Assembly: GCA_947245585.1 (NCBI GenBank)
Contig: CAMXPV010000007.1
Location: 1 to 64,000 of the forward strand
DNA from: an uncultured Lachnospiraceae bacterium
Lineage (GTDB): Bacteria > Bacillota > Clostridia > Lachnospirales > Lachnospiraceae
Length of the DNA: 64,000 bases
Direction of reading: 5' to 3'
The first letter of the stretch is position 1, and each line of letters opens with the position of its first letter. A model generated the notes under the pieces. It did no database searches. It was not told the origin of the DNA and saw nothing but the letters and a program-made list of their open reading frames with translations. Positions 8,017 through 17,512 of this stretch are shown here, piece after piece. The position numbers and the translations under genes are program-made.

Positions 8017-9267
8017 TTACGCCAACTCAATATCTGCACCCAACTCTCGCAGACTGAGCGTAATATCTTCATATCCCCGGTCTATATAATGGCGGTTTCG
8101 CACAATACCGGTGCCTTCCGCTGCCAAAGATGCCACCACAAGGGCCGCGCCGCCCCGAAGTTCTTTCGCATCCACAATCGTGTTATGAAGCGTCTTACCG
8201 CCCTGGACATAAGCCCGGCTCCCCTCCACTTTAATGTCAGCTCCCATTTTACAAAGCTCCGGCACAATCCGAAAGCGGTTTTCAAAAACCGTTTCCTCAA
8301 TCTGTCCGCCCTGACCTGACAGCGCCATCACTGCCATGAAAAGAGACTGTAAATCTGTTGGAAATCCGGGATAGACCTCCGTCACCAGAACTCCCCCCAG
8401 TTTATTGGAGGCCTTTCCTTCCACAAACAAACCATCCGGCCAAACCGTACGTCCCGCCCCCATCGCCTTTGCACAGGCAAGTACGCTCTGCATCTGTTCG
8501 CAGGGCGCATCCTCCAAAAAGACATTACCGCCGGCACACAGACAGGCTGTCAGGTAAGTGCCCGCGACAATCCGATCCGCCGGCACCCGAAAGCGCACCG
8601 GATAGAGCTTTTTTACGCCCTCAATAACCAACCGGTCCGTCCCCACGCCGGATATTCTGCCTCCGGCTTTCACCAGAAATTCGCACAATGCCTGTATCTC
8701 CGGCTCCCTTGCCGCCGGATGGATCACCGTTTCTCCCTCCGCCAAAACCGCAGCCAGAATCAGATTCTCCGTCACGCCCACGCTGACAAACGGAAGCTCC
8801 TGCACCGCGCCGCACAACTTCACCGCTCTGGCGCAAAACTCTTCCCGCTCTTCGGCAATCTCCACTCCCATCCGCCGAAGTGCGCACAGATGTTGGTCGA
8901 TGGGGCGTTTCCCGATCACACAGCCGCCCGGATACTCCATGGAAACAGCGCCCATTCTCGCAAGCAGAGCACCCAGAAGCATGATGGAGGAACGCATCAC
9001 CCCCACAGAATCGGCCGGCATATCATGGGCCGCTACCCCGCCTGTGTCCACGCGGATCTTATTCTTTTCCTTGGTAATCCGACAGCCCAGACTTTCCAAC
9101 AGCCTCAGCATGTGATACACATCCGAAATATCCGGGCAGTTTTCGATCTCGCAGATACCGTCTATCAAAAGCGTCGCCGCCAGAATCGGCAGCGAAGCAT
9201 TCTTGGAACCTTGTATCCTCGTCTCTCCTGAAAGACTCTTTCCACCATAGATACGAACAGCGTCCAT
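8017..9267 (-). CDS. murA: UDP-N-acetylglucosamine 1-carboxyvinyltransferase MurA
   Basis: This 416-aa enzyme transfers enolpyruvate from PEP to UDP-GlcNAc, the first committed step of peptidoglycan precursor synthesis in the cytoplasm. The N-terminal GSKNASLPILAATLL loop and the catalytic cysteine in PGGCVIGKRPIDQH (the fosfomycin-sensitive Cys) are intact, as is the FPTDLQSLFMAVMAL segment. The length is typical. The ATG at 9267 has GAGG 8 bases upstream. It sits 13 bases upstream of the longer ftsQ frame and follows ftsW, in the middle of the cell-wall gene cluster. Confidence 0.95.
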   Translation of the reverse strand: MDAVRIYGGKSLSGETRIQGSKNASLPILAATLLIDGICEIENCPDISDVYHMLRLLESLGCRITKEKNKIRVDTGGVAAHDMPADSVGVMRSSIMLLGALLARMGAVSMEYPGGCVIGKRPIDQHLCALRRMGVEIAEEREEFCARAVKLCGAVQELPFVSVGVTENLILAAVLAEGETVIHPAAREPEIQALCEFLVKAGGRISGVGTDRLVIEGVKKLYPVRFRVPADRIVAGTYLTACLCAGGNVFLEDAPCEQMQSVLACAKAMGAGRTVWPDGLFVEGKASNKLGGVLVTEVYPGFPTDLQSLFMAVMALSGQGGQIEETVFENRFRIVPELCKMGADIKVEGSRAYVQGGKTLHNTIVDAKELRGGAALVVASLAAEGTGIVRNRHYIDRGYEDITLSLRELGADIELA

Positions 9268-9338
9268 AAATTTACCTCAAATCTCAAATTATGACCTATT
9301 CTATCTATATGGATTTTCGATTAAAAATTATCTTGTCC

Positions 9339-10505
9339 TCATAAATCTTTTAGGTGAATGCCTTTCGCCACACTCAAAGTCAGGCCAATTTCTATCAAAA
9401 GGAACATGACCGACGAGCCTCCGTAACTGATAAACGGCAGGGAAATACCCGTGTTCGGAATCGTGTTCGTTACCACCGCAATATTTAAGATCACCTGAAC
9501 GGCAATATGTCCCAACACCCCCACCACCAGAAGCGCGCCGTAAAGATCGGGCGCATTGTTGGCTATAATCATCAGCCGCCAGATCAACAGCAAAAACATG
9601 ACGATAACCGCGATGCCGCCAAATAATCCCAATTCTTCGCAGATAATAGAAAAAATCATATCGTTCTGGGCCTCCGGCAGAAATCCTCTCTTCTGCATAC
9701 TCTGCCCAAGCCCCTTCCCCAACACGCCGCCGCTGCCGATGGCGTAGAGCGCCTGTATGGTCTGAAACGCCCTGTCATCGGAATAGGCCTCCGGGTCCAA
9801 CCATGCCAGTATGCGGGCACCTCTGAAATCCAGATCATCCATGTGGGCCTCCGCCGTCTGCACCACATAAAAGACCAAAACAGCCGCTACAGCCAACACA
9901 ATAAGACCCAGAAGAAAAAACCGTTTATAATCCGGGCAGGACACAAACAGCATCAACACCACAATACCCATAACGATGATCGCAGAACTCAAATTGTTGG
10001 TGATAAAATAAATCATGGCTGCCACCGGCGCAGGAGACAGCAGCACAAGCATAAATCCCTTGTTCGTCCGTATTCCTTTTCCCAACGTACAGATCAAACT
10101 GGACAAAAACAGGATCATACCCAGTTTTGCCACCTCCGCCACCTGCAGGGAGATGGGCCCTATGTACAGCCAACGCGTGGCGCCGCCGGAACTGTGGCCG
10201 AAGGGAATAATCAAAAGAATCAGCACCACCGAACTGATATAGGCCGGCACTGCAAATCTTTCCCAAAAGTGATAGGGTATATTTGCCACCACCATCATGG
10301 CCACAAGCCCCAAAATGGATGCAAAAAGCTGCTGCCGTAAGTATCTGGTGGAATCCCCAAGTTTTATATTGGCCTCGTAAGAGCTTGAGGAAAACACCAT
10401 TACCATACCGAATCCCACGAGAAACAGCACGATGAAAAGCAGACTGTAATCCATGAAGCTCTCGCCCCTTTTTTGCCCTCTACGGGAAGCATTTCTCTGT
10501 GCCAC
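9339..10505 (-). CDS. ftsW: Septal peptidoglycan glycosyltransferase FtsW (SpoVE-like)
   Basis: A 388-aa SEDS-family integral membrane protein with about ten hydrophobic segments. It polymerises lipid II into glycan strands together with a class B PBP. Family signatures are visible: the FGMVMVFSSSS first helix, a GGATRWLYIGP loop, the large extracellular loop with GSGGVLGKGLGQSMQKRGFLPEAQNDMIF, and ISLPFISYGGSSV near the end. The start is a GTG at 10505 with a GGAGAA site 7 bases upstream, 3 bases after murD. Both spo (SpoVE) and vegetative (FtsW) paralogues exist in relatives; the dcw position favours division, possibly serving both roles. Confidence 0.9.
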   Translation of the reverse strand: MAQRNASRRGQKRGESFMDYSLLFIVLFLVGFGMVMVFSSSSYEANIKLGDSTRYLRQQLFASILGLVAMMVVANIPYHFWERFAVPAYISSVVLILLIIPFGHSSGGATRWLYIGPISLQVAEVAKLGMILFLSSLICTLGKGIRTNKGFMLVLLSPAPVAAMIYFITNNLSSAIIVMGIVVLMLFVSCPDYKRFFLLGLIVLAVAAVLVFYVVQTAEAHMDDLDFRGARILAWLDPEAYSDDRAFQTIQALYAIGSGGVLGKGLGQSMQKRGFLPEAQNDMIFSIICEELGLFGGIAVIVMFLLLIWRLMIIANNAPDLYGALLVVGVLGHIAVQVILNIAVVTNTIPNTGISLPFISYGGSSVMFLLIEIGLTLSVAKGIHLKDL

Positions 10506-10508
10506 TTA

Positions 10509-11873
10509 TCAGTTCTCCTCCATCTGATTCACCATTTCCTTAAACATCTGCCCCCTGACCTCATAGTTGGGAAACATCCCCCAACTTGCGCAGGCCGGCG
10601 ACAACAAAACCGCGTCTCCCGGTTCAGCCTGCTCCACACAGACCGAAAACGCCTCCTCGAAGGTGTCCGCCAATACGATATTTTCCACACCGTGCCGTCT
10701 CGCACAGTCCGCAATCTTCTCTCTCGTCTGTCCGATTAACACCAGACATTTCACCTTGCCGTCAAAAGCTTCGATCCACTCGTCGTACTCGCTCTGCTTA
10801 TCATAACCGCCGCCAATCAGCACCGTGGGCCGGTCCATGGCCTTGATTCCCTGAATCGCCGCGTCCGGATTTGTTCCTTTGGAGTCATTGTAATAGTCTA
10901 CGCCCCGCTTTGTGGCCACAAACTCAATTCTGTGCTCTACCGGCGCAAACGTTCTGATCACCGACAGGATTTCCTCCATGGGCACGCCGCAGGCCGTTGC
11001 AACTGCCATGGCGGCCATCACGTTTTCCACGTTGCACAGCCCCACCAACTTCATATCATGGATGTTCATAAGCCTTTCGCTGACACCCTTTTTTGCCCGG
11101 TAAATCTCCTCCCCGTCCAGATAAAAGCCGTCCTCCAGTCTCCGCGCCGAGGAAAACCACACCACCTGCGCGGGACATTGCTCCCCGAAATCCCTTGTAT
11201 AGCTGTTTTCATAATTTAAGACGCAGGTTTCCTCCTTGGTCTGATTTTTGCAGACCGCCTCCTTGGCCGCCGCATAATTCTCCATGGTATGATGCCGGTT
11301 CAAGTGATCCGGCGTAATGTTCAAAATCGCGGAAACCTTCGGTCGAAACCGCTCCACCGTCTCCAACTGGAAGCTGCTGATCTCCGCCACCGTCACCGTC
11401 TCCTCCGTGGAGTCAAGGGCCGTTAGCGTATACGGATTCCCGATATTCCCCACCACATCCACATCCTGATAATGGGCAGCCATGATAGCTCCCACCAGAG
11501 AAGTTGTGGTGGTTTTCCCGTTTGTTCCCGTGATACCGATCACAGTGCCCTTCCCAATCTCGTAGGCAAGTTCGATCTCCCCCCAGATCTTAACGCCCCT
11601 TTTCCGGAAGGATTCCACAAATGCCGTGTCCGTAGGCACGCCGGGGCTCAACACCACCAAATCCACAGACTGTTTTATCTCCTCCGGCAAACTTCCTATC
11701 ACAATCTCCGCCCGCAGGCCCGGTTTCAGTTTTGCTCTGACATCCTCCGCTTGCAGTTTTTCATTTTCATCGAACAGAATCGGTTCCGCTTTTGCATGGT
11801 TTAAGGCCTCCACGGCCCCCATTCCGCTGATTCCCGAACCGACCACCAACACTTTCTTTCCCTGTAAATCCAT
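10509..11873 (-). CDS. murD: UDP-N-acetylmuramoylalanine-D-glutamate ligase MurD
   Basis: A Mur ligase of 454 aa that adds D-glutamate to UDP-MurNAc-L-Ala with ATP. It has an N-terminal Rossmann-like domain (KVLVVGSGISGMGA), the ATP-binding loop GITGTNGKTTTTSL, central LNITPDHLNRHHTMENY, and a C-terminal domain with YYNDSKGTNPDA and LLSPACASWGMF. An upstream in-frame ATG at 11960 would add 29 residues lying inside mraY. I prefer ATG at 11873, which starts the conserved MDLQGKKVLVVG sequence 2 bases after the mraY stop and has a GGGGG-type site. Confidence 0.95.
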   Translation of the reverse strand: MDLQGKKVLVVGSGISGMGAVEALNHAKAEPILFDENEKLQAEDVRAKLKPGLRAEIVIGSLPEEIKQSVDLVVLSPGVPTDTAFVESFRKRGVKIWGEIELAYEIGKGTVIGITGTNGKTTTTSLVGAIMAAHYQDVDVVGNIGNPYTLTALDSTEETVTVAEISSFQLETVERFRPKVSAILNITPDHLNRHHTMENYAAAKEAVCKNQTKEETCVLNYENSYTRDFGEQCPAQVVWFSSARRLEDGFYLDGEEIYRAKKGVSERLMNIHDMKLVGLCNVENVMAAMAVATACGVPMEEILSVIRTFAPVEHRIEFVATKRGVDYYNDSKGTNPDAAIQGIKAMDRPTVLIGGGYDKQSEYDEWIEAFDGKVKCLVLIGQTREKIADCARRHGVENIVLADTFEEAFSVCVEQAEPGDAVLLSPACASWGMFPNYEVRGQMFKEMVNQMEEN

Positions 11874-11875
11874 GA

Positions 11876-12832
11876 TTATACCCCCATCAGCGCCACCAGA
11901 CAAAGCAGCGCCGTCACAATCGAGAATACCGCCACAACCCGGGTCTCCGACCATCCGCAAAGTTCAAAATGATGGTGGATCGGCGCCATCTTAAAGATGC
12001 GTTTTCCGCCCGTTGCCTTAAAGTAGGTAACCTGCATTATAACAGACAAGACCTCTGCCAGATAAATCAATCCCACAATCACGATAAAGAGCGGCATCTG
12101 CATCATATAGGCGGCAGCCGCCACAAATCCGCCAAGCGCAAGGGACCCCGTATCTCCCATAAACACACTGGCCGGATGCACGTTGAACAACAGAAATCCG
12201 AGCAGGGCTCCCACCACCGCGCAGGTGATCGGTTCAATACCGCTATTTGTTCCAATGGCCACCACGGTAAAGAACGTCGCCACAAGCACCGTCACGGAAC
12301 TCGCCAGACCGTCCAGGCCGTCCGTAAAATTGGTGCCGTTTACCGTACCAATCACCACAAAGAACAGAAAGGGAATATTAAACCACCCAAAATCCAGATA
12401 CACTCCCGAAAGAAACGGCACCTTCATGGACAGCGAAACATCCGTGTAGTGCAGCAGATAAAAAGTAAAAATCCCCGTCACCAAAATCTGCAGCGCAAAT
12501 TTCTGCCAGGCCCGAAGCCCCATGGACCGTTTCAAAACCACTTTGATATAGTCATCCAAAAAGCCGACAAGCCCAAACCCCAACGTTAAAAACAGCACCG
12601 GAATGATCCTCGGATAATCGCGCACAAAAAGCAGGGAGGTAATCACCACGCTGACTAAAATCAGAATGCCCCCCATGGTGGGCGTTCCGTTTTTTTTCAA
12701 ATGGCTCTCCGGCCCCTCCGTCCGCTCCGTCTGTCCGATCTTCAACCGCCGCAAAAACGGAATCACCACCGGCCCCAACAGTACGCTGATCGCAAAAGAT
12801 ACTAACACTGATATTAAAATTACGCTGTTCAT
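11876..12832 (-). CDS. mraY: Phospho-N-acetylmuramoyl-pentapeptide transferase MraY
   Basis: A 318-aa integral membrane enzyme with about ten helices. It moves phospho-MurNAc-pentapeptide to undecaprenyl phosphate, making lipid I. Diagnostic segments include GPESHLKKNGTPTMGG near the N-terminus, FLDDYIKV, TNFTDGLDGLASS (catalytic aspartates), VHPASVFMGDTGSLALGG and MAPIHHHFE. ATG at 12832 has GGAGG 4-5 bases upstream and gives the usual family N-terminus. A second ATG at 12874 overlaps the upstream stop (ATGA) and would add 14 residues. I consider the shorter form more likely. Confidence 0.95.
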   Translation of the reverse strand: MNSVILISVLVSFAISVLLGPVVIPFLRRLKIGQTERTEGPESHLKKNGTPTMGGILILVSVVITSLLFVRDYPRIIPVLFLTLGFGLVGFLDDYIKVVLKRSMGLRAWQKFALQILVTGIFTFYLLHYTDVSLSMKVPFLSGVYLDFGWFNIPFLFFVVIGTVNGTNFTDGLDGLASSVTVLVATFFTVVAIGTNSGIEPITCAVVGALLGFLLFNVHPASVFMGDTGSLALGGFVAAAAYMMQMPLFIVIVGLIYLAEVLSVIMQVTYFKATGGKRIFKMAPIHHHFELCGWSETRVVAVFSIVTALLCLVALMGV

Positions 12833-12870
12833 GCTTCCTCCGTCCGTTCTCAGTCTGCGAAGAATATACT

Positions 12871-14616
12871 TCATGTTCGATTATAGTCCATTTTTTCCAA
12901 ATAGGGAAGGATATTCTCAAAGAGCTGTCTCACCACCGGCGCAGCAATCTGTCCGCCATAGTATGTTCCCTGCGGATTGTGGATGATCGCCAATGCTAAA
13001 ACCTGAGGATCGTCCGCCGGTGCAAACCCCAAAAAAGAGGCAATATATCTGCCACTTCCACGGGGTAATGTCTGGCTGGTGGCCGTCTTGCCGCCCACAC
13101 GATACCCTTCTACCGCTCCATTTTTGCCGCTTCCCTCCGCCACCACCTGTTCCAGAATATAGCGCATGGTCTCGGAAGTCTGTGCCGACACCACATCGTT
13201 TCTCACCGGATAGGAAAAAACCTGGCTATCCGTTCCGTCCGCCGATACCGCTTTCACGGCAAAGTGGGGCGTGATGCGTCTGCCGCCGTTTACAATGGAG
13301 GAGGCCGTGGTCGCTAACTGAATGGGCGTAATCTGAAAGGACTGTCCAAAGGAGATCGTTGCCAGTTCCACAGGCCCGATATTTTCCATCTTGTGCATAA
13401 TGGTACCGGCCTCTCCAGGCAGATCAATCCCCGTTTTATCAAGAAGGCCAAATTGTCTGAAATAGGAGTAATACCGCTCCACGCCGATTCGCAAACCCAC
13501 TGTGATAAAGACAGGATTGCAGGAGTTCATCGTGCCCTGTACAAAGTTTTCCGCGCCGTGGCCTCCCACCTTATGACAGCGGATCTTCCTGTCCTCTACC
13601 ATAATAAATCCGGGACAGTTAAAGGTGTCCTCCGGTTTTACCGCGCCGGATTCCAACCCGGCAGCCGCCGTGATAATCTTAAACGTGGAGCCCGGCTCAT
13701 AGGTGTCGTTGATACAGCCGTTTCTCCACATGGTATTTAACAGTTCCTGCCTTTTCTTCTCCGAAAAGGCGGAGGCATCCATCCCGTTTGGCAGGGTATA
13801 GGGGTTGTTTAAGTCAAATTCCGGCACGTCTACCATGGCCAGAATTTCCCCATTTTGCGGATTCATCACCAGGATGGACACGCGATCGGCCTCTTTCGTC
13901 TCCATGGTCTGCTTCGCAAGCTGGGTCGCATAGCTTTGAATATTGATGTCCAGACTGACATAGAGATCGCGTCCGCTCACGGGCTCCACTCTCTCCTCGC
14001 CCTCCTCGTCCTGCTCCACGCCCTTCGCGTCGGTCACCGTTAAGATCGTTCCCGCTTCTCCCTTCAGATATTCCTCATAGATCACCTCAAGTCCGATGAT
14101 GCCCTGATTATCCCCTCCGGTAAATCCCAGTGCCTTGGATGCCAACGTATCATAGGGATAGTACCGTTTGTAGTCCTCATCCACCTTGACACCGTCAAGG
14201 GCATAGCTCCTGATGATATCCCCCGTCGCTTTATCTACATTACTCTTAATCTTCTCAATAGACGAATATTTCTCCACCCGCTTTCTGACATAGTCCTGAG
14301 AAAGCCCCAGTTCTTCTGAGAGCACAGCAATCACGTTTTCAGTGTCCGTGATCTGGCTGTGTATCACAGAAACCGTACAGACCGTCTTATTGTCCGCCAG
14401 AATTTTTCCGTTGGCATCAATAATCCGCCCTCTTGCCGCCTTGATGCTTCTCTCCCTCTCGTGAAGTTCTTTTGCTTTTAACGTATAATATTCTGACTGG
14501 AATATCATGAGATAAGCCAATCTTCCCGCAAGGCCAAACAGGATGAGCGCACACAGAAAAAAAACTGTCACTGTCTTGCTCCTGTGATAGGTCTTATGGT
14601 TCATCTTATCATCCAT
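12871..14616 (-). CDS. spoVD: SpoVD-type class B penicillin-binding protein
   Basis: A class B PBP of 581 aa with one N-terminal membrane anchor (VTVFFLCALILFGLAGRLAYL), a PBP dimer domain and a transpeptidase domain. The active-site motifs are STFK (acyl-serine, in EPGSTFKIITAAAG) and SCN (NSCNPVF), but the third motif reads KTA (GGKTATSQTLPRG) rather than KTG. It cross-links peptidoglycan outside the membrane. Its place in the dcw cluster next to a longer PBP mirrors the pbpB/spoVD pair of B. subtilis, where SpoVD makes spore cortex. No PASTA domain is present. The ATG at 14616 has a GAGG site. Which PBP serves division and which serves sporulation is inferred. Confidence 0.8.
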   Translation of the reverse strand: MDDKMNHKTYHRSKTVTVFFLCALILFGLAGRLAYLMIFQSEYYTLKAKELHERERSIKAARGRIIDANGKILADNKTVCTVSVIHSQITDTENVIAVLSEELGLSQDYVRKRVEKYSSIEKIKSNVDKATGDIIRSYALDGVKVDEDYKRYYPYDTLASKALGFTGGDNQGIIGLEVIYEEYLKGEAGTILTVTDAKGVEQDEEGEERVEPVSGRDLYVSLDINIQSYATQLAKQTMETKEADRVSILVMNPQNGEILAMVDVPEFDLNNPYTLPNGMDASAFSEKKRQELLNTMWRNGCINDTYEPGSTFKIITAAAGLESGAVKPEDTFNCPGFIMVEDRKIRCHKVGGHGAENFVQGTMNSCNPVFITVGLRIGVERYYSYFRQFGLLDKTGIDLPGEAGTIMHKMENIGPVELATISFGQSFQITPIQLATTASSIVNGGRRITPHFAVKAVSADGTDSQVFSYPVRNDVVSAQTSETMRYILEQVVAEGSGKNGAVEGYRVGGKTATSQTLPRGSGRYIASFLGFAPADDPQVLALAIIHNPQGTYYGGQIAAPVVRQLFENILPYLEKMDYNRT

Positions 14617-14685
14617 AAAGAAGACCTCATAAAAAGGTATTAATATAATCTATTATCCTTTTTACGAGGTTATTCTTACTTCCGG

Positions 14686-17007
14686 CTATTCTGTTCCCTC
14701 AGGTTCTTCCTCCTCTGTCGGCTCTCCACCCTGCTCTTCTTCGGCTGTCTCCCCCAAAAGGCTGCCACCGCTTACCACAGTGCCAAGCTGCGGATCAAGG
14801 AAATTGCCTGTGGTCGGGTCCACCAGATAACCGGTCTCCGGATCTTTCGGGAAACTCTTCCACTCCTCATTGACCTCCGGTTCTTCTTCCCCGCCTTCTT
14901 CTCCCTCTGCAGGCGTTTCCTCTCCGCCTTCTCCTCCAGCGGCTTCCCCTCCCTCTTCGGGCGGAATCGGATTACCCTCCTCGTCCAGTTCTACCTCCTC
15001 ATCCGTCGTCTGCGGCTGCCTGATCTGGATTTGGAGCTGTTCCAGTTCTTCTCTCTCCTTATCGCTCAACTCCTCTGTCATAAAGATGTTCATATAGGGG
15101 AGGACTTCCGTCAGAATATTTCTGACAATTACAGTGGCATATCTGGCGTTATCCTGCAGCTGCACGTTCGGTCTGTCCACCACCACATAAATGACAACCT
15201 GCGGATCGTCCGCCGGGGCGTATCCCATAAAGGAAACTACATACTCTTTATTGCCTCGGGGCAAAGTCTCCGCCGTTCCCGTCTTGCCGCCTATCATATA
15301 GCCTGCCGGTCTGGCCGTATGCCCGGTACCATTTTCCCCGCTCACCACCGTATTGCAAAACTCTCTCACCGTATCGCTGGTGGACTGGGATATGGTCTGT
15401 TTCAAAAGTCTTGGCTCAATATTTTCAATCGTAGCGCCGTCCGCCGTGGTGATTCTGCTAGCCAGATGAGGCGCATAGTAATTGCCGCCGTTAATCAGGG
15501 AACAAAAACCCGTAATCGTCTGAATCATGGTCGCGTTAAAACCCTGTCCGAAGGAATTGGTGGCAAGATCCGTCATGCCGATATTATCTTTGTGAAAGAT
15601 CACGGTATCCGTCCTTGGTTCCCCCGCCAGATCAATATTCGTCTTTAAGCCAAAATTAAAGTTATGTTGATACTCTACAAACTTATCCTTTCCAACCGCA
15701 AAAGCTACATTCATCAAAACCACATTGCAGGAACGCTCGATTCCCTCCTGTACCGTGAGAAGACCGTCGCCGTAAATCTGGTGGCATTTAATGTCGTGGT
15801 CTCCCACATGCAGCTCGCCCTCGCACAGGTAGGTCTCATTTCCGTTGATGGAGCCGCTCTCCAACGCAGCCGCCACCGTAAAGGGCTTGGCCACCGAACC
15901 GGGCTCATAGGAATCCACGATACAGAAATTTTTCCACAGTGCATTCAGGTGTTGGTACATGACCTCGTCGTTCATTTCCGCAAGGGCTTCCTCCGTCACG
16001 CAGGCACCCTTGATCGAGTTTCCCTCCTCATCGACCGTAACCTTTTTCCCTTCCTTATCAAGCAAAGGCATGCCGAGCAGATTATCCGTATTTCTGACGT
16101 CGTTTAAGTCATAGGTGGGATAGCTAGCCATAGCCAATATATTGGCCGTATCCGGCTCCATAATAATACAGCCGATATTCTCCGCGCCGTTGCCGGGCCT
16201 TGCGTTATCCTTGTACTCGTCGTTAAACGCTTTCAGATATTTTTCCACGATGGTCTGAATATTCGCGTCTATGGTAATCTGGATATTGTTGCCGTCCCTT
16301 GCCGCTATGGTGGTGCGCTCCAATGTGGAATCGTCGTTCAGATAGCCGTACTGCCGCCCGTTGACGCCGCTGAGCATATCGTTATAATACTCTTCCAGTC
16401 CGTATGTACCCGCATTGTCGCCCGTGGTAAAGCCGATCACGTCGCAGGCCAAAGACCCGTTCGGGTACTCTCTCTTATACTCGTCCTCAAACCAGACGCC
16501 CTTGATATTCCTTCCTTTCTTTACCTTTTTACCCTCTTCTTCCTCCTCTTCCTCGCAGAACTCCTCAAAGGCAATCTTCTTCTCGTATTCCACCCGCCTT
16601 GCCATGACATAATAAGAAGACTCCGGATGTTCAGCGATATAAGCCCTCACCGCACTCGTGTCTATATCGAAGAAACGGTTCAACGCACTTAAAGTCGGCT
16701 CCAGATAATCCTCCTTCCGAAGCAGGAGTTTGGCATCCAGGATGACATTGTAAACCTTATTGCTCACCGCCAAAACCGTGCCGTTGGCATCGATGATTTC
16801 ACCACGTTTAAAAGGTATTGTCACAGAGTCGTACTCCTGATGTGACAATACCTGTTTTTTGTACTCTTCCCCATTATCCCTGTTGATCAAAAACAGCCTT
16901 GCGCTGAGTCCCAAAAAGGATGCCAAAATTAACAAGTATAATACCACCAGTTTCTTCTGCATCTTAATTGTAAACTTCAACACGGAATTTCTTTTTCGTT
17001 CAGCCAA
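14686..17007 (-). CDS. ftsI: FtsI/PBP2B-type penicillin-binding protein with acidic tail
   Basis: A class B PBP of 773 aa. It has a single N-terminal anchor (LVVLYLLILASFLGLSARLFL), a dimerisation domain (KRGEIIDANGTVLAVS) interrupted by a charged EEEEEEGKKVKKG stretch, and a transpeptidase domain with SVAK, SCN (ERSCNVVLMN) and KTG (GGKTGTAETLPRG). It should cross-link septal wall with FtsW. The last ~125 residues are an unusual E/G/P-rich low-complexity tail, where relatives may have PASTA repeats. The start is a TTG at 17007 preceded by AGGTGA. It lies between ftsL and spoVD. Confidence 0.88.
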   Translation of the reverse strand: MAERKRNSVLKFTIKMQKKLVVLYLLILASFLGLSARLFLINRDNGEEYKKQVLSHQEYDSVTIPFKRGEIIDANGTVLAVSNKVYNVILDAKLLLRKEDYLEPTLSALNRFFDIDTSAVRAYIAEHPESSYYVMARRVEYEKKIAFEEFCEEEEEEEGKKVKKGRNIKGVWFEDEYKREYPNGSLACDVIGFTTGDNAGTYGLEEYYNDMLSGVNGRQYGYLNDDSTLERTTIAARDGNNIQITIDANIQTIVEKYLKAFNDEYKDNARPGNGAENIGCIIMEPDTANILAMASYPTYDLNDVRNTDNLLGMPLLDKEGKKVTVDEEGNSIKGACVTEEALAEMNDEVMYQHLNALWKNFCIVDSYEPGSVAKPFTVAAALESGSINGNETYLCEGELHVGDHDIKCHQIYGDGLLTVQEGIERSCNVVLMNVAFAVGKDKFVEYQHNFNFGLKTNIDLAGEPRTDTVIFHKDNIGMTDLATNSFGQGFNATMIQTITGFCSLINGGNYYAPHLASRITTADGATIENIEPRLLKQTISQSTSDTVREFCNTVVSGENGTGHTARPAGYMIGGKTGTAETLPRGNKEYVVSFMGYAPADDPQVVIYVVVDRPNVQLQDNARYATVIVRNILTEVLPYMNIFMTEELSDKEREELEQLQIQIRQPQTTDEEVELDEEGNPIPPEEGGEAAGGEGGEETPAEGEEGGEEEPEVNEEWKSFPKDPETGYLVDPTTGNFLDPQLGTVVSGGSLLGETAEEEQGGEPTEEEEPEGTE

Positions 17008-17019
17008 AAAATCACCTAC

Positions 17020-17478
17020 TCAATCCTGCTTGGGAATCTCAGCCATCTGCTTCACATAATCACTGTTCTCACTGGCAAAAGAAACGATCTGTCCCTCCTG
17101 CGCGTACTGCATCCCAAGCTCCTGTATCGCAATTCTGCGGATCTCTTCCAAATCCACGCTACTCGATATTCTGCTGTAGTTCTCCTCGTTTGCAACCTTC
17201 AAATCGTTCAGTTGACTCTCCAATGTGGAGATATGCTTCACGCTGTTTGTGATATCCGACTGCAATCCAATATAGTATACCAGAATCATACCGGTGGCGA
17301 CAAGTGCCAACCCCAAAAACAGGACATACCCCGCGTCCATATGCTTCGCGCGGTCCCTGTTTCTTCTCACACTGTTATTGACTTTTTTCTTCGGTTTTTG
17401 GGTAACTTCCCGGTCCGGCCGGACCTTTCTTACCGTATTGCCCTGCACATAATAGGCGTTTTGCCTCGTTGCTGCCAT
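17020..17478 (-). CDS. ftsL: Cell division protein FtsL
   Basis: A small bitopic protein of 152 aa. A basic cytoplasmic tail of about 45 residues is followed by one membrane helix (AGYVLFLGLALVATGMILVYY) and an extracellular leucine-zipper-like coiled coil (ISTLESQLNDLKVANEENYS), then a segment typical of FtsL (DLEEIRRIAIQELGM). It forms a complex with FtsQ/DivIB and DivIC that activates the FtsW-PBP synthase. Sequence conservation in this family is poor, so the call rests on topology and on its place between rsmH and the PBP gene, which is invariant across dcw clusters. Confidence 0.85.
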   Translation of the reverse strand: MAATRQNAYYVQGNTVRKVRPDREVTQKPKKKVNNSVRRNRDRAKHMDAGYVLFLGLALVATGMILVYYIGLQSDITNSVKHISTLESQLNDLKVANEENYSRISSSVDLEEIRRIAIQELGMQYAQEGQIVSFASENSDYVKQMAEIPKQD

Positions 17479-17512
17479 CTTCCTTACTTCCCCTTCAAAC
17501 TTTTTCCGCTAT

